A stretch of 64,000 nt of DNA from Nocardia rhamnosiphila NBRC 108938. Lineage in GTDB: Bacteria; Actinomycetota; Actinomycetes; Mycobacteriales; Mycobacteriaceae. The notes beneath the pieces were generated by a model, which was not told the DNA's origin, did not search any database, and saw nothing but the letters and a program-made list of their open reading frames with translations. This document shows positions 35,179-44,387 of this stretch, piece after piece. The position numbers and the translations under genes are program-made. Location: contig NZ_JOAJ01000007.1 of NCBI RefSeq assembly GCF_000720425.1, positions 62,001 to 126,000 on the forward strand, written 5' to 3'. How positions within the stretch are numbered: position 1 is the stretch's first letter; each line of letters opens with the position of its first letter.

Positions 35179-36510
35179 TTACGGTCGGGGTGTCGTAGTG
35201 CTGTGATCGAGGACGGCCGCCAGGGCGGGCGCGTCGAGTCCGGGCAACCGGTCGGCCAGCTGCCGGAGTTCGGCGACGGCGCGGTCGGGGTCGGCGTGCG
35301 CGCCGACCCGCAGGCAGGGGCCGGCCTTGCGGGTGAGTGCTTCCCATGTCGTGCCACCGGCGCCGGGCATCGGCGCCTCGGCGGTGGCGTGGGCGCCGTC
35401 GGTCGTCCGGACCTCGACGCGGGCGCCGGTCATCACCGAACTCTCCGGTAGGTCCTGCGCGACGGTGATCCGGGCGGCCGCCGCGGCGATCTCGGGGTTG
35501 CCGAGGTCGCCGCCGTGCAGGGTGGTCAGGTCGTAGCGCCCGGTGACCCAGAGCGCCGCGAGTTGCCACGGAATGGAGAACTGGGCGTCCACCAGGGGTG
35601 CGCCGCGGTCCTGGTAGGGCCTGGCGACCAGCGAATACGCCGATCCCGCCGGGACGTGCACCCGCACCTGCTCGACCTCGTCCCAGCGCGGATGCCGGTC
35701 GCGCAGGCTCTCCGCGGCGGCGAGGGCCGCGTGCGTATAACGACAGGCGGGGTAGGGCTTCACCGCGACCCAGCGGCCTTCGAAGTCACCGGTGAACAGG
35801 TCGTCCCAGCGCACACCGGAGCCCGGCGCGAGCCCGAAATCGCCCGACAACCACCCGCTCGGCCCTTCCACGCCTTGGGCGGCCAGCGCGGCGGCGGTGA
35901 TACCGAACTGCGCGGCCAGCCCCGGCTGGATCCGCTTGGCGACCGAACCGTCGACCACGGCCTGCCGGGTGCCGGGCGCCAGCGCCGCACCGAGGGAGAG
36001 CGCCACGGCGTGCTCCACCTCGGCGTCGGGGAGCCCCCAGACGGTGGCGGCGGCCGCCGCGGCCGCGAGGGAGCCGAGCCCCGCTGTACGGATCACGCCG
36101 GTTCGAGGGCCGGTGATCCGGGCCAGCCGGGAGAGCAGATGTACCCCGGTGACCAGGCCGTCGGCGACGCTCGCGCCGTTCGCCCCGGCGGTGGCGGCGG
36201 CCGCCAGCACGGTCGGCACCACCACGCTGGCGGTGTGCACCACCGCCTCGTCGTGTGTGTCGTCGAAATCCCAGGCGTGGATGAGTGTGGAGATCGCCAC
36301 CACGGCGGCCGGCGCGGACAGGCGCAGATCGGTCCACGGGACCCGGACCTCGCCACGCCCCACCGCGGCGAGACCGGCGAGGACTCGCTGGGCATCCTGC
36401 GATGCCGTACCCGCCGCGGCGAGCGCGAGAGCGTCGACGAGCAGCAGCCGGAGCTGTTCGCGGTCGTGGTCGGTCAACTGTGTCCATCGCCGGTTGGGGA
36501 TTTCGGCCAC
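35179..36510 (-). CDS. MmgE/PrpD family protein (copy 2)
   Basis: 443 residues; first gene of the minus arm. Family segments include LLLVDALALAAAGT, HAWDFDDTHDEAVVHTASVV, VDGSVAKRIQPGLAAQFGI and VKPYPACRYTHAALAAAESL. It is clearly divergent from copy 1, so the two probably do different steps or form a heteromer. It is read from the divergent promoter that carries the TTCTATAGAA sites. Start ATG at 36510 follows CAGGAGG-like bases. Confidence 0.88.
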   Translation of the reverse strand: MAEIPNRRWTQLTDHDREQLRLLLVDALALAAAGTASQDAQRVLAGLAAVGRGEVRVPWTDLRLSAPAAVVAISTLIHAWDFDDTHDEAVVHTASVVVPTVLAAAATAGANGASVADGLVTGVHLLSRLARITGPRTGVIRTAGLGSLAAAAAAATVWGLPDAEVEHAVALSLGAALAPGTRQAVVDGSVAKRIQPGLAAQFGITAAALAAQGVEGPSGWLSGDFGLAPGSGVRWDDLFTGDFEGRWVAVKPYPACRYTHAALAAAESLRDRHPRWDEVEQVRVHVPAGSAYSLVARPYQDRGAPLVDAQFSIPWQLAALWVTGRYDLTTLHGGDLGNPEIAAAAARITVAQDLPESSVMTGARVEVRTTDGAHATAEAPMPGAGGTTWEALTRKAGPCLRVGAHADPDRAVAELRQLADRLPGLDAPALAAVLDHSTTTPRP

Positions 36511-36606
36511 CGGGTGCCTCCTGGTGCGATTGCGGTCCGGCTCGTGACGTCGATCACGTGAGCCGGGTCATAACCCTGGCAGAGACCGCTCGGTCCCGTC
36601 AATATG

Positions 36607-36638
36607 TTCTATAGAATCTTTTTTCTGATCTATTGAAT
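36607..36638. promoter_or_regulatory. Twin operator: TTCTATAGAA and TCTATTGAAT
   Basis: A perfect 10-bp palindrome TTCTATAGAA (36607-36616) is followed by TCTATTGAAT (36629-36638), which matches TCTATAGAAT in nine of ten bases. The copies are 21 bp apart, two helical turns. They lie in the divergent promoter between the minus-arm operon and the GntR regulator, in unusually AT-rich DNA. This is the expected place for the regulator's own operator. Confidence 0.6.
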
Positions 36639-36726
36639 ATTGCCGTGTTAGGCTGTGGCTCCCCAGTCAGTCGGCGTTCCGGCGTGCCGGCGCCAGACGA
36701 CCGAGTCCGATCAGGAGCCGACCGCA

Positions 36727-37434
36727 GTGACCCAGACCAACGCACCCCTGCCGCAGAGCCGTACGGCCTACGTGCTGGAGCGCCTGAGGGCCGACATAGA
36801 CGCAGGCGTGATCAACCCCGGCGACCAGCTCCGCCAGACCGCCATTGCCAAGCGGTACGGCGTGAGCCCCACCCCTGTCCGTGAGGCCCTCCGGATCCTC
36901 GCCGCCGACGGCGCCGTCGACTACACCAGTCACCGAGGCGCCACCGTCCGCGACTTCACGCCGCAGATGGCCCAGGATCTCTACCGGATGCGCGCCGAAC
37001 TCGAGGGGCTCGCCTGCGAGATCGCCTGCGAGCGCATGACCGACGACGACTTCCGGGCGGTCCTCCGAGCCAACGAGACCCTGGTGAACGCCACGGCCGC
37101 CGGCGAGGATCCGGCCCGGCTCTCCGTCCTCAACCGCGAACTGCACTTCGCCATCTACGCCGGTACCTCGGCGGCGGTCGTCGACTCGGTCCGGCACCTG
37201 TGGGAACGGTTCAAACCCTCCGTCACCCTGTGGGGCGTCCAGTCCTTCTGCCAGGCGCTGGACCAGGATCACGACCTGATCCTGGCGGCGCTCGAGCGCC
37301 GCGACGGGGTCGCGGCCCGCGCCGCCATGCGCGACCACGTGCTGCACGCCTGGGAGCTACGCCAGACCAATACCGACCTCAGGGCCGACGGGGCCGAAGG
37401 AGCCGCCCCGGTCGCCGCCGAGGCCGGGCGCTGA
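36727..37434 (+). CDS. GntR-family regulator, FadR/FCD type
   Basis: A 235-residue regulator. The winged HTH is at about 10-75 (DQLRQTAIAKRYGVSPTPVREAL; motif spans about 20 residues in two pieces), followed by a helical FCD domain (about 85-215: LYRMRAELEGLACEIACERM, LNRELHFAIYAGT, HDLILAALERRDGVAARAAM). FCD domains bind carboxylates through a metal held by Asp/His. The GTG at 36727 is chosen because CAGGAG precedes it. It probably represses the divergent operon and the plus arm through the TTCTATAGAA sites (inference). Confidence 0.9.
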   Translation: MTQTNAPLPQSRTAYVLERLRADIDAGVINPGDQLRQTAIAKRYGVSPTPVREALRILAADGAVDYTSHRGATVRDFTPQMAQDLYRMRAELEGLACEIACERMTDDDFRAVLRANETLVNATAAGEDPARLSVLNRELHFAIYAGTSAAVVDSVRHLWERFKPSVTLWGVQSFCQALDQDHDLILAALERRDGVAARAAMRDHVLHAWELRQTNTDLRADGAEGAAPVAAEAGR

Positions 37435-37441
37435 CCCGATC

Positions 37442-38617
37442 TTGCGCAGACCGGCCTGGTTCCTTGCCATCGCGACCGCCTCCCTGCTGTCGCACACCGT
37501 CCTCAGCGGCGTCCGCACGCTGATCTCCTACCGGGCCCTGGCACTGGGCGGGGACGGCCTCGCCGTGGGCGTCATCACCGCGGCGTTCGCCGTCCTACCG
37601 CTCGTCGCCGCCCTGCGCATCGGACGTGCCGTGGACCGCGGCCTGGCCGTGCCTGCGCTCCGGCTCGGCCTGAGTTTCACCGTGGTCGCGGTGGTTCTCG
37701 CGGCCGCGAGCTCCCAGCTGGTCGTGCTGGGGGTGGCCAGCGCGCTCCTGGGGCTCGCCCAGATGCTGCACACCGTGGCCTGCCAGAGCATGGTGGCGCT
37801 GTGGTCCCCGCCCGAGCTGATGGACGCGCGCTTCGGCCACCTCACCCTGGGCGTCTCCGCCGGGCAGTTGCTCGGCTTCCCGATCGCCGGCCTGGTCGCC
37901 ACCCTGACCACACAGGACTCGGGCTCCGTCAGCACCGGCCCGGCATTGCTGGTCATGGCCGCGATCGCCCTCACCGCCGTGCCACTCGCCTTCCTGTTCG
38001 CGCCCGGGGATTCCACACGGGTGAGCCGGTCCGACGCCGCCGACGGGCAGCAGTCCACCTTCCGGCTGCTGGCCACCCCGGGAATGAAACCGGCCATCTT
38101 CTCCAGCCTGACCGTGCTCACGGCCATGGACCTCCTCATGGCCTACCTCCCCGTCCTGGGACAGGAGATGGGGCTCAGCATCGCCACGGTCACCACCATG
38201 CTGACCGCGCGGGCCGTCACCTCTGTCCTCTCCCGCGCGACCATGCCGATGCTGCTCCGGCGGGTACCCCGGCGGTGGCTACTCGTCTCCGCCACCCTCG
38301 CCTCCGGAGTGCCGATGGCGCTCGTGCCGTTCACCTCGGCCGTCGTTCCGCTCATGCTCGCCATGCTGCTCATGGGCTTCTTCTGGGGGGTCGGCCAGCC
38401 GCTCACCATGTCCTGGGTGACCGTGATCGCCGATTCGCGCAACCGGGCCGCCGCCCTGGCCGTCCGACTGGCCGGCAACCGGATCGGCCAGGTCACCGTG
38501 CCGGTGCTGGCGGGCAGCCTCTCCGGCCTGGTCGGCGTCGGTGCCATCTTCCACGTCAGCGGCCTGCTGCTGATCTCCTCCGGCCTGCTCACACACTCGG
38601 CCACCCGCGATATCTGA
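37442..38617 (+). CDS. MFS transporter
   Basis: A 391-residue permease with about 12 hydrophobic helices (for example IATASLLSHTVL, AVGVITAAFAVLPLVAALRIG, LMGFFWGVGQPLTMSW). The start is TTG at 37442, 7 bp after the GntR stop, so it is in the regulator's operon. No substrate signature is visible; import of the pathway acid or export of a metabolite are both possible. Confidence 0.85.
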   Translation: MRRPAWFLAIATASLLSHTVLSGVRTLISYRALALGGDGLAVGVITAAFAVLPLVAALRIGRAVDRGLAVPALRLGLSFTVVAVVLAAASSQLVVLGVASALLGLAQMLHTVACQSMVALWSPPELMDARFGHLTLGVSAGQLLGFPIAGLVATLTTQDSGSVSTGPALLVMAAIALTAVPLAFLFAPGDSTRVSRSDAADGQQSTFRLLATPGMKPAIFSSLTVLTAMDLLMAYLPVLGQEMGLSIATVTTMLTARAVTSVLSRATMPMLLRRVPRRWLLVSATLASGVPMALVPFTSAVVPLMLAMLLMGFFWGVGQPLTMSWVTVIADSRNRAAALAVRLAGNRIGQVTVPVLAGSLSGLVGVGAIFHVSGLLLISSGLLTHSATRDI

Positions 38618-38747
38618 CCCGGCGCCGCATCGACTCCCTACGGCGAATAAGTGAACCCCGGGCACAGTCGAAACCGCCATGGCGTCCGTCCCCCGGCGAA
38701 AGCGCCGTGTGTCCGTACTTTCAGGTGATCGGGCACCGCGTCGCGCT

Positions 38748-40541
38748 TCATCCGCTGTACATTGCGTCGACCTCCGTCGCGAACTCGCGCAGCACGATAT
38801 TGCGCTTGAGTTTCAAGGAGGGGGTGACATAACCGTTGGCCTCGGTGAACTCGGTGGGCAGCATGCGGAACTTACGGACGGCCTCGGCCCGGGAGACAGC
38901 GCGGTTGCCGTCGTCGACGGCGGTCTGGATCGCGCCGAGCAGATCGGGGTCGGCAGCGAGATCGGCGACAGTGGCGTCGGCAGGTTTGCCGTTGAGCTGT
39001 TTCCAGGTGGGGAAATGCTCGCCATCGATGGTCACCAGGCAACTGACGAACGGTCTGTGGTCGCCGACAACGATCACCTCGCCGATGAGGGCGTGCGCGC
39101 GGATGCGGTCTTCGATCACCGCGGGAGCGACGTTCTTGCCGGCGGTGGTAACGATGATCTCCTTCTTGCGTCCGATGACCGTGAGGTATCCGTCCTGGTC
39201 GAGGGTGCCGAGATCCCCGGTGGCGAACCAGCCGTCCCGGAACGTGTCGGCGGTGGCCTGCGGGTTGTTCCAGTACCCGGTGAACACATTCGGTCCACGC
39301 AGCAGAATCTCCCCGTCGTCGCCGATACGCACCGAGGAGCCGGGTAGTGGCCGGCCGACCGTCCCGATCTTCGGCCGGTCATCCGGATTGAACGTGGCGG
39401 CTCCGCAGGTCTCGGTCAGGCCGTAGCCCTCCAGTACGGTGAATCCGACCCCACGGTAGAAGTGGCCGAGCCGTTCGCCGAGCGGGGCGCCGCCGGAAAG
39501 AGCGTGTGTGGCGCGCCCACCGAGCGCGGCGCGTAGCCGGCGGTAGACCAGGCGGTCGAACAACGCGTGCCGGATGCGGAGCGGAATCGGGACCCGGCCG
39601 CTGCCGCGGGCACGGCTGAAGTCGATCGCCGTCGTGGCCGCGAGATCGAAGATCCGGCCCCGACCGGCCAGCTGGGCTTGCGCACGGGCGGTGTTGTACA
39701 CCTTCTCGAAAACGCGAGGCACGCCCAGGATCAGCGTCGGCCGGAATTCCCCGAGCTCCGCGGTGACGTCTTTGATATCGCCGACGTGGGCGATATCCAC
39801 CGGAACGAACGCCGCCGCGATCTCGGCGATCCGGCCGAGCACATGCGCCAAGGGCAGGAACAACAGGACCGAGGACTCGCCGGTGCGGAACAGTTCCGGC
39901 ATCCGGGCGGTGATATTGCCCAACTCGGCCAGGAAGTTACCGTGGGTCAGCAGACACCCCTTCGGCCGGCCGGTGGTGCCGGAGGTGTAGACGATCGTCG
40001 CCGGCTGATCGGCTGTCAGGGCCGCCCGGCGATCGGCCACGGCGGTGTCGCTGATGCCGGCGCCCTCCGCCTGCAAGGTCGCGACGGCGCCGGCGTCGAT
40101 CTGCCAGGTGTGCGTCAATTCCGGCAGCTGGTTACGCAGACCGGCGACCACGGCTGTGTGGTGGTCGGTTTCGGTGACGATGGCGATCGCTCCGGAGTCG
40201 GAGGCGATCCACTCCACCTGTTCGGCGGAGGACGTCTCGTATACCGGGACCGTCACGGCGCCGGCACACCAGATCGCGAAGTCCAGCAGCGTCCACTCGT
40301 AGCGGGTGCGCGACATGACGGCCACCCGATCGCCGGCCTGAATACCGTGTGCGATCAGCCCCTTCGCCGTCGCCAACACCTCGGTGCGGAACCGGGCAGC
40401 GGTCACATCGTGCCAGCGGCCGTCCATCTTGCGGCTGACCACCGCGATGTCCGGGTATCGCTCGGCGTTGCGGTCGATCGAATCGGTGAGGTTCGCGTCG
40501 GGGCGCACGTGATACAGAGGTGGCAGTCCGAACTCCTGCAT
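38748..40541 (-). CDS. Long-chain acyl-CoA synthetase (FadD15-like)
   Basis: A 597-residue AMP-forming ligase. ATP motif IVYTSGTTGRPKGCLLTH, EGYGLTETCG, WFATGDLGTLDQDGYL and the C-terminal GRKKEIIVTTAGKNVAP are complete. It activates long-chain fatty acids to acyl-CoA, probably at the membrane. The ATG at 40541 follows GAGAGGAG; the frame extends far upstream without coding character. It converges with the MFS gene and diverges from the slipin gene. Confidence 0.94.
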   Translation of the reverse strand: MQEFGLPPLYHVRPDANLTDSIDRNAERYPDIAVVSRKMDGRWHDVTAARFRTEVLATAKGLIAHGIQAGDRVAVMSRTRYEWTLLDFAIWCAGAVTVPVYETSSAEQVEWIASDSGAIAIVTETDHHTAVVAGLRNQLPELTHTWQIDAGAVATLQAEGAGISDTAVADRRAALTADQPATIVYTSGTTGRPKGCLLTHGNFLAELGNITARMPELFRTGESSVLLFLPLAHVLGRIAEIAAAFVPVDIAHVGDIKDVTAELGEFRPTLILGVPRVFEKVYNTARAQAQLAGRGRIFDLAATTAIDFSRARGSGRVPIPLRIRHALFDRLVYRRLRAALGGRATHALSGGAPLGERLGHFYRGVGFTVLEGYGLTETCGAATFNPDDRPKIGTVGRPLPGSSVRIGDDGEILLRGPNVFTGYWNNPQATADTFRDGWFATGDLGTLDQDGYLTVIGRKKEIIVTTAGKNVAPAVIEDRIRAHALIGEVIVVGDHRPFVSCLVTIDGEHFPTWKQLNGKPADATVADLAADPDLLGAIQTAVDDGNRAVSRAEAVRKFRMLPTEFTEANGYVTPSLKLKRNIVLREFATEVDAMYSG

Positions 40542-41025
40542 GATCGCTCCTCTCCGGCGACGCCGCCGGAAGGCACACGGTGCGCTCCACCTGGGCAAGC
40601 GGCGCTCAGCCGAGTATGGACCGCACCACAGCGGCGCGGATACGGTTATCGGCAGTCCTGGGCGAGGACCAAAGTCCTCCGGCGCCGGGCGATGCGGGAT
40701 CTGTGAACCGCGACCGACCTCGGCACGCACCACCGGGTCGGGCGCAGTATCGCCGCCGACCGTGGGACCTGCGGACCGCCCCGACCGCGGGACTCGTTTA
40801 CTCGCATCCGGAAAACATGCCCGCCCCTTCACCCCGGCGACAAAGTACTCGGCCGGCGGTGCCCTTCGACCCTGTGAGCCCGGGGTAGGAGGCCGCATCC
40901 CGAAGACGGCGGGGTGACCGTCGCGGTGTGTGCGCGTCGAGTCGACGATCGCGATCACGTCGCGGGAACGCGCCGACAACCCGCCATCGGAAGTCGACCC
41001 CCTTTCGAGCCGGTCAGGAGGAGTA
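40542..41025. other. Divergent intergenic region, no gene seen
   Basis: 484 bp between the acyl-CoA synthetase and slipin genes. I see only short open frames without coding character. Both promoters must lie here. Confidence 0.5.
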
Positions 41026-41907
41026 GTGAACGTACTCGTGATCGTCGGCGCCGTGGTCGTCGTGGTACTGATCATCCTGTGGCTGTCGGTCCGGGTGGTG
41101 ACCCAGTACGAAAAAGGGGTGTTGTTCCGGCTCGGACGCGTGATCGCGGTCAGAGAGCCCGGCTTGCGGCTCATCATCCCGGTCATCGATCGACTGCGTG
41201 AGGTGTCGATGCGGATCATCACCATGCCGATCCAGTCCCAGGGCATCATCACCCGCGACAACGTCAGCGTCGATATCTCCGCCGTCGCCTATTTCCGCGT
41301 CGTCGACGCCGAGAAATCGGTCGTCGCCATCGAGAATGTGCACGCCGCCATAGATCAGATCGCCCAGACCACGCTCCGCAAGGTCGTCGGACAGCACACC
41401 CTCGACCAAGCACTCGCCGAGACCGACACCATCAATGCCGATATCCGGCAGATACTCGACACCACCACGCTGGAGTGGGGTGTGGAAGTGACCCTGGTCG
41501 AGCTGAAAGACATCCAGCTGCCGGAAGCCATGAAACGGGCCATGGCCCGCCAGGCCGAAGCCGAACGGGAAAAGCGCGCCAAGATCATTGCTGCCGAGGG
41601 CGAATCCCTGGCCGCCGCGGCCCTGGGCGACGCATCCGACACCATGGTGGCCCACCCGCTGGCCCTCCAGCTACGCAACCTGCAAACCCTCCTCGATCTG
41701 GGCGTCGACAAGAACACCACCGTGGTGTTCCCGGCCCCGCTCATGAGCGCGATCGGCGATATCGGCGCCTTCTTCGCCCGCGAGGCCACCGCCGCCGCGA
41801 CCGTCGATTCCACCGCCCGGACCCTGCCGACGAGCCCGCCGCGCCCGACACCTATACATACCGGGGCTCCGGGCACGACGGTCAAGGCGCACACACCGCC
41901 GGACTGA
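41026..41907 (+). CDS. Slipin / SPFH (band 7) family membrane protein
   Basis: A 293-residue stomatin-like protein. One N-terminal membrane segment (about 2-21, VLVIVGAVVVVVLIILWLSV) is followed by the SPFH domain (QYEKGVLFRLGRVIAVREPG, MRIITMPIQSQGIITRDNVS, LRKVVGQHTLDQAL) and a helical stretch (RAMARQAEAEREKRAKIIAA). Slipins oligomerise in the membrane and organise lipid domains or proteases; an NfeD partner gene is not adjacent. GTG at 41026 has the strong site AGGAGGAG. Confidence 0.93.
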   Translation: MNVLVIVGAVVVVVLIILWLSVRVVTQYEKGVLFRLGRVIAVREPGLRLIIPVIDRLREVSMRIITMPIQSQGIITRDNVSVDISAVAYFRVVDAEKSVVAIENVHAAIDQIAQTTLRKVVGQHTLDQALAETDTINADIRQILDTTTLEWGVEVTLVELKDIQLPEAMKRAMARQAEAEREKRAKIIAAEGESLAAAALGDASDTMVAHPLALQLRNLQTLLDLGVDKNTTVVFPAPLMSAIGDIGAFFAREATAAATVDSTARTLPTSPPRPTPIHTGAPGTTVKAHTPPD

Positions 41908-41923
41908 CCCGGCACAGCGGATC

Positions 41924-41971
41924 CGCCGACGACACCGCGCCGTGAACCTGGCGTCGAATGTGTCGTCGGCG
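41924..41971. terminator. 12-bp inverted repeat between convergent genes
   Basis: CGCCGACGACAC (41924-41935) and GTGTCGTCGGCG (41960-41971) are perfect inverted copies with a 24-nt loop. They lie between the convergent slipin and DyP-partner genes; a bidirectional terminator is likely. Confidence 0.55.
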
Positions 41972-42027
41972 ACCCCTGAAAGGAGATCTCGCGCTTCTTC
42001 CTGCGCTGGGTTCGTGTGCCGGCCCCG

Positions 42028-43044
42028 TCATTTCATGGTCGCGAGATTGCGCCAGAGATTCTCGAGACTGTCGGTACCGCCGAACAGGGTGGTGAAGTTG
42101 GTGGAGTCGATGAGGACGATGTCGCCCGCCCGCCGGTCGGCGGGTGGCATCCAGATCAGCGTGTTGAACTCCGTATTACCGGCCGCGGTGAACGGGTGCG
42201 GTCGCGCGGGGTCTATGCGCTGGCGACCCAGAACCCGTAACGAGTCGCTTTCCGGCGCAGTGAGTTCGTAGTGCGGCAGATGGGGGTGGAAGTTGAATGT
42301 GGTGACATCGTCCAGGAGACGTGGTGTGTCGAGATCGCGAAAGGCGGTCAGGGGGGCGATCCGCCGGGTGCCGTCGACGACTGCCGGACGCAGACCCCAT
42401 ATGTTGTTCACCGGTACCTCGAGGGCTTTCATCAGCGAACGCGTGTACCGGCCGAATCGCTGCTGCCGGGGTACCAGCGGGTCGCCGTGATGCTCGTATT
42501 CCGTTTGCCGCTGCGAATAGTCGTCGGTGAAGCCGACATCGTGGTGCGGCGCCAACAGCAGGCACGTACCCTCGCGTTCCAGCCACTCCCGGACCGCGGC
42601 GCTCTCCTCGGGTGCGGCTTCCTGCTGCGAGAGCAGGTGGTCGAGCCCGAATACCATCAGCGTGTCGGTGTCGGCCAAGATCCGTTCATCGATCGGCAGT
42701 GTGTATCCGGCCTGGTCGACGCGCTGGAACACGGCGACGGGATGGCCTGTCACCGCACCGGCCAACCGCTGGAACGCCAGCGTGGAGCGGTGGAACAGCT
42801 CCAGTGTGCCGGCGATGCCCTGCAGGAAGTGCTCCGCGTCGAAGGCGGGGGTCTCGTAACCCGGCCACGCCGCGTTGCGCACTTCGGTCATGGTGGAGAA
42901 GCGGTTGTATATTTCGGCGGGATCGCGTTGGGCTTCCCACGGGTAACTCCACGCCCAATAGATGCTTATCCGCCGGCGCCCATCGTGTTTGCGCGGAACG
43001 TGGGTCTGGTTATAGGTGCGGGCCGGCGTTGGGGTGCTCATCAT
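42028..43044 (-). CDS. Hypothetical protein, third gene of the DyP operon
   Basis: 338 residues, coupled by overlap to the peroxidase gene. No domain is certain. RISIYWAWSYPWEAQRDPAE opens it; LADTDTLMVFGLDHLLSQQE, REWLEREGTCLLLAPHHDVG and GDIVLIDSTNFTTLFGG recall a class I glutamine amidotransferase-like or ThuA-like alpha/beta fold without a visible catalytic Cys. The many His and Asp residues could bind metal. Its job presumably relates to the peroxidase. Confidence 0.75.
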   Translation of the reverse strand: MMSTPTPARTYNQTHVPRKHDGRRRISIYWAWSYPWEAQRDPAEIYNRFSTMTEVRNAAWPGYETPAFDAEHFLQGIAGTLELFHRSTLAFQRLAGAVTGHPVAVFQRVDQAGYTLPIDERILADTDTLMVFGLDHLLSQQEAAPEESAAVREWLEREGTCLLLAPHHDVGFTDDYSQRQTEYEHHGDPLVPRQQRFGRYTRSLMKALEVPVNNIWGLRPAVVDGTRRIAPLTAFRDLDTPRLLDDVTTFNFHPHLPHYELTAPESDSLRVLGRQRIDPARPHPFTAAGNTEFNTLIWMPPADRRAGDIVLIDSTNFTTLFGGTDSLENLWRNLATMK

Positions 43045-44387
43045 GTCGCCTCTCCACTGTCCAGGGTGGCCAGATACCGGAGGGCTCCGATACCCGGCAG
43101 GAAGAAGTACGCGCCGCCGCGGAGCGTGGTGAAAGCCGGCAGGTTCGCGAGCACCTTACGAATGGGCCGCTTGGGGATCGTGAACTGCAGACTGCCGTCC
43201 TGTGCGCCGCAGATGGGGTCGTGTTCATTGCCCAGTTCGTGGAAATTCTTGTCGTTGATCCAGACGTTCTGCGCGAACTCGAACTGGCGAACCAGGCTGG
43301 CGCAGATGATGAACGCGGCGATGCCTCGGTCCGCCCCGTCGTCGGGTGCGTTCTCGGGCAGTGCCGGACCATAGGTGGCACCACGGCGAATCATCCGATG
43401 CCGGTTCATATCGGCCGCGGTGCCGCGCGGGTTGAGTCGCCGCACATGCGAACCCAGCGGAACCGCGTAGCCGTGCGGATCGGACTCCTGGTAGTCGAAG
43501 TCGTTGTTCCGCAGCGGATCCGCCCCCAGCTGTGGATCATCGCGTTCGGGGGCGAGGGCCAAGGGGGCGCCGCTTCGCCAGCGGCCCATGAACTTCGCGG
43601 CGAGCAACTCCTGCCCTTCCGCGGTATCGGCGTGCTCGCGCAGATAATCCCGGAAAGCGCCGACATGCTCCCGCAACCGCCGGTAGGCCATATAGCTGCC
43701 GTTGCGGGACAGCACCTCCGGCTGCGGTAGTCCGCGGGGCGGCCCCACCTCGTCGGGATACCCCAGGATGAACTCACCGGGTTCCAGCGGTGCACCCGAG
43801 CCCGGTGTCGGTTCTTCGCCGGACCCTTTCATCACCGGCTGGGACAACCGGTCACGGAAACCGAAATGGTCGTGGGCATAGTCGAATGGTGGCGTCGCGT
43901 TCAGATCCAGGTACGACAACACCCGCACACCGGGGCTGCGGGACACCAGCCGGTCGTGCTCTGCCGTGCATCGCCGGTGTTCGCCCTCGGTGCGGGCGAA
44001 CAGGATCGCGATGGCGTGCAGGTCGTCACCGGCCAGACCACCCACCCAGTTGTCCGGGTGGCCGGCCCCCGTATCGCCCAGGATATCGGCGCGGGCGGGC
44101 ATACCTTCACGGAACTCGTCCGGGAAGGTGGCAAGCGCCGCCGCCGGCACTCCCAGCGCCCCCAGCCCGCGCCAAGTGAAGGCCAGAGTGATCCAGCGTT
44201 CGGCGCTGTCCATTGTGGCGCGCGCGTCGGCAGCCGACTGGACCCGGTCCATCAGCGCGGCCAGCCAGGCCCGGCCGCCGGCGGGATCGTCGAAGGACAG
44301 GAACGCGTAGCGGCCGGTCATCGCCGGAGTACGGGTCAGCAGGATGTGCTGGATATCGTCCAGCTCGAGGGTCGGCACGGGAATCAC
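43041..44387 (-). CDS. DyP-type heme peroxidase with altered GXXDG motif
   Basis: A 448-residue dye-decolourising peroxidase. Family marks: GRYAFLSFDDPAGGRAWL at the start, distal GFRDR (176-180), proximal heme ligand His330 in MNRHRMIRRGATYG, and RQFEFAQNVWIND. The usual GXXDG motif has Arg in place of its last Gly, which is rare in my experience; the catalytic Asp is present. No Tat or Sec signal is seen, so it is cytoplasmic or encapsulated. The GTG start at 44387 overlaps the previous stop (GTGA). The longer frame to 44696 is inside that gene. Confidence 0.9.
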   Translation of the reverse strand: MIPVPTLELDDIQHILLTRTPAMTGRYAFLSFDDPAGGRAWLAALMDRVQSAADARATMDSAERWITLAFTWRGLGALGVPAAALATFPDEFREGMPARADILGDTGAGHPDNWVGGLAGDDLHAIAILFARTEGEHRRCTAEHDRLVSRSPGVRVLSYLDLNATPPFDYAHDHFGFRDRLSQPVMKGSGEEPTPGSGAPLEPGEFILGYPDEVGPPRGLPQPEVLSRNGSYMAYRRLREHVGAFRDYLREHADTAEGQELLAAKFMGRWRSGAPLALAPERDDPQLGADPLRNNDFDYQESDPHGYAVPLGSHVRRLNPRGTAADMNRHRMIRRGATYGPALPENAPDDGADRGIAAFIICASLVRQFEFAQNVWINDKNFHELGNEHDPICGAQDGSLQFTIPKRPIRKVLANLPAFTTLRGGAYFFLPGIGALRYLATLDSGEAT

